Origin: DATJUF01 sp035524095
GTDB lineage: Bacteria > Desulfobacterota > Binatia > Binatales > Binataceae
NCBI GenBank assembly: GCA_035524095.1
Contig: DATKPK010000273.1
Coordinates: forward strand, 1-7,294
Length of the DNA stretch: 7,294 bases
Direction of reading: 5' to 3'
Position numbers and translations under genes: made by a program. Of the stretch, positions 6,041 through 7,294 are shown one piece after another (within the stretch, counting starts at the first letter, position 1; every line of letters begins with the position of its first letter). Below the pieces are notes generated by a model, which made no database searches, was not told the DNA's origin, and saw only the letters and a list, made by a program, of their open reading frames with translations.

Positions 6041-7294
6041 ATGCTGCTCTCGGCCGTTCAGATTCGTAAAGAGGAGCTGGCCAAGGCCCTTCCGAAACGG
6101 GCGGCCATCTCGGAAGTGCTACGCGCTATTGCCAGTTCACCACAGGACTTGCAGCCCATATTCGACACTATCCTCGACAACGGAGTGCATCTCTGCCGAG
6201 CAGAGTGGGGTTGCTTCCGTCTTATCGAGGAAGCAGGCTTTCGTCTCGTTGCATTTAAACCGGACCCGGTAGCGACAGCGTGGATGCCGCCAATGCTTCT
6301 GAAACACGGCAGCTATATTGGTCGCCTCTTCGGAAGCAAGTCGCCGATCCACATCCCCGACTTAGGCACACATCTTGAACTCAATTCTGCTGTGGCAGAA
6401 GAGGATCAAGAGGCTATATCACGTGGGGTTCGGACGTTACTCATCGTGCCGATGCTCAGAAACGACGAGCAAATCGGAGCGCTTGCTATTGGGCGGTGGC
6501 GCATAGAGCCCTTTACGGAGAAGGAGATCGAGCTGGTCACTGATTTCGCCGCGCAGGCTGCCATTGCCCTGGACATCACCCGCTGCGAGCGGGAGCTGCG
6601 CGAGATGCATATCGAGCTGGCACGCGCCAATCGTATCGCAACCATGGAACAGCTGAGTTCATCTATCGCCCATGAGGTCGTCCAGCCGATCGCGACGGCG
6701 CGCAATAACGCTCGTGCGGGGCTGCGCTTTCTGGAACTGAGTCCGCCGAATCTGGGTGCGGCCAAAGAAGCACTCGACCGTGTTGTGGCCGATGTCGATC
6801 GGGCCGGAGACATCATCCACCGGATCAAAGATCACATCAAAAAAGGGCTGCTGAAGATAGATCGGTTCGACGTCAATGAAGCGATCCGCAACGCTATCAT
6901 TCTCACTCGGGGTGAGGTCGTTAAGATCGGCGCCTCGATCCAAACGCAACTCGCCGAGCCCTCGCCTTTCTCTCGGGGCGATCGGGTGCAGATTCAACAG
7001 GTGATGGTCAACTTGATCGTCAACGCCGTCCAGGCGATGGGCGGCGACGGTAACAGCAGGCGCGAATTGCAGATCAGGACGGAAACCGACGAGGCTGAAT
7101 GCGTGCGCGTCGGGGTACGGGATACCGGACCGGGGCTGGCGCCGGAGAGCCTCCCACGCCTCTTCGAACCCTTCTACACGACCAAAGCGGAGGGAACGGG
7201 TATGGGCTTGGCGATCTGTCGCTCTATCGTTGAGGCTCACGGGGGACGGCTCTGGGCCACGGCGTGCGAGCCACATGGAACCTTGTTTCAATTT
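6041..7294 (+). CDS. Soluble GAF-domain sensor histidine kinase (3' partial)
   Basis: The frame is open from 5990 (after TAG 5987-5989) to the window end; from ATG 6041 it gives 418 residues. A GAF domain spans about 35-178 (SEVLRAIASSPQDLQPIFDT, GVRTLLIVPML, GALAIGRWR, PFTEKEIELVTDFAAQAAIAL). A coiled linker follows (RCERELREMHIELARANRIA). The H-box has phospho-acceptor H211 in SSIAHEVVQPIATARNN. The ATPase domain shows N-box N324/N328 (NLIVNAVQAM), G1 DTGPG (361-365), F-box FEPFYTTK (375-382) and G2 GTGMGL (385-390). It ends in HGGRLWA...GTLFQF, so only a few residues are probably missing. No membrane segment is seen, so it should be cytoplasmic. It should autophosphorylate in response to an unknown ligand and pass phosphate to a response regulator, not visible here. 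GTG 5993 is a possible alternative start; ATG 6041 is preferred although its ribosome site (GGA at 6029-6031) is weak. No catalytic residue is missing. Confidence 0.92.
   Translation, partial: MLLSAVQIRKEELAKALPKRAAISEVLRAIASSPQDLQPIFDTILDNGVHLCRAEWGCFRLIEEAGFRLVAFKPDPVATAWMPPMLLKHGSYIGRLFGSKSPIHIPDLGTHLELNSAVAEEDQEAISRGVRTLLIVPMLRNDEQIGALAIGRWRIEPFTEKEIELVTDFAAQAAIALDITRCERELREMHIELARANRIATMEQLSSSIAHEVVQPIATARNNARAGLRFLELSPPNLGAAKEALDRVVADVDRAGDIIHRIKDHIKKGLLKIDRFDVNEAIRNAIILTRGEVVKIGASIQTQLAEPSPFSRGDRVQIQQVMVNLIVNAVQAMGGDGNSRRELQIRTETDEAECVRVGVRDTGPGLAPESLPRLFEPFYTTKAEGTGMGLAICRSIVEAHGGRLWATACEPHGTLFQF

Noticed and set aside
6000..6272. 90-residue plus-strand frame starting at 6000
   Set aside because: It overlaps the kinase GAF domain in another frame, and its translation has no family features.
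6659..7291. 210-residue minus-strand open frame opposite the kinase
   Set aside because: It is the antisense of the kinase reading frame, which carries clear H, N, G1, F and G2 boxes. The minus-strand translation has no recognisable domain.
1..7294. CRISPR array, tRNA, rRNA or insertion sequence
   Set aside because: No regular direct repeats, cloverleaf sequence, rRNA segment or transposase motif was found on either strand by eye.

Overview
The window looks like a chromosomal or large-replicon segment of an alphaproteobacterium, most likely a Bradyrhizobium/Rhodopseudomonas-type organism. The grounds are recalled protein resemblance: the FUSC transporter and above all the GAF histidine kinase, whose H-box neighbourhood (ARNNARAGLRFLE) and DHIKK/RFDVNEAI linker are typical of kinases abundant in Bradyrhizobium. 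No database search was possible, so the genus is an inference. All genes read on the + strand.

Layout. (1) 2-1180: a tri-haem, membrane-associated cytochrome c of the gluconate/alcohol/aldehyde dehydrogenase electron-acceptor class. Its start and signal peptide lie upstream of the window. A weak terminator candidate follows the stop. (2) 1181-1860: a 680-base gap with no credible gene. It holds a 16-bp TetR-style palindrome (1526-1541), a 12-bp palindrome (1570-1581) and a 10-bp inverted repeat (1296-1359). (3) 1861-5461: a compact three-gene unit made of a FUSC-family inner-membrane protein (1861-3900), a 67-residue DUF1656/AaeX-like membrane protein (3897-4100, ATGA overlap) and a HlyD/AaeA-like periplasmic adaptor (4115-5461). 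This is the AaeB-AaeX-AaeA type of aromatic-acid or drug efflux set. No outer-membrane channel gene is visible. (4) 5462-6040: a second gap with a GC-rich hairpin just after the operon and two further 10-bp-arm inverted repeats. (5) 6041 to the window end: a soluble GAF-domain sensor histidine kinase, open at its 3' end and complete except for a short C-terminal tail.

How the parts could work together. The efflux trio should be one transcript, with FUSC and the adaptor forming the pump and the small DUF1656 protein as partner. Its promoter must lie in the 680-base gap, where the palindromes are the best operator candidates. The cytochrome belongs to a periplasmic dehydrogenase whose catalytic subunits would lie upstream. 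The kinase needs a response regulator, probably beyond the right edge. Nothing shows that the three units share a function.

I found no mobile element, CRISPR array, tRNA, rRNA or clearly new system. The points most worth a second look are the paired palindromes before the efflux operon, the unusual terminal extensions of the adaptor, the altered H-box of the kinase, and the two similar inverted repeats in the second gap.
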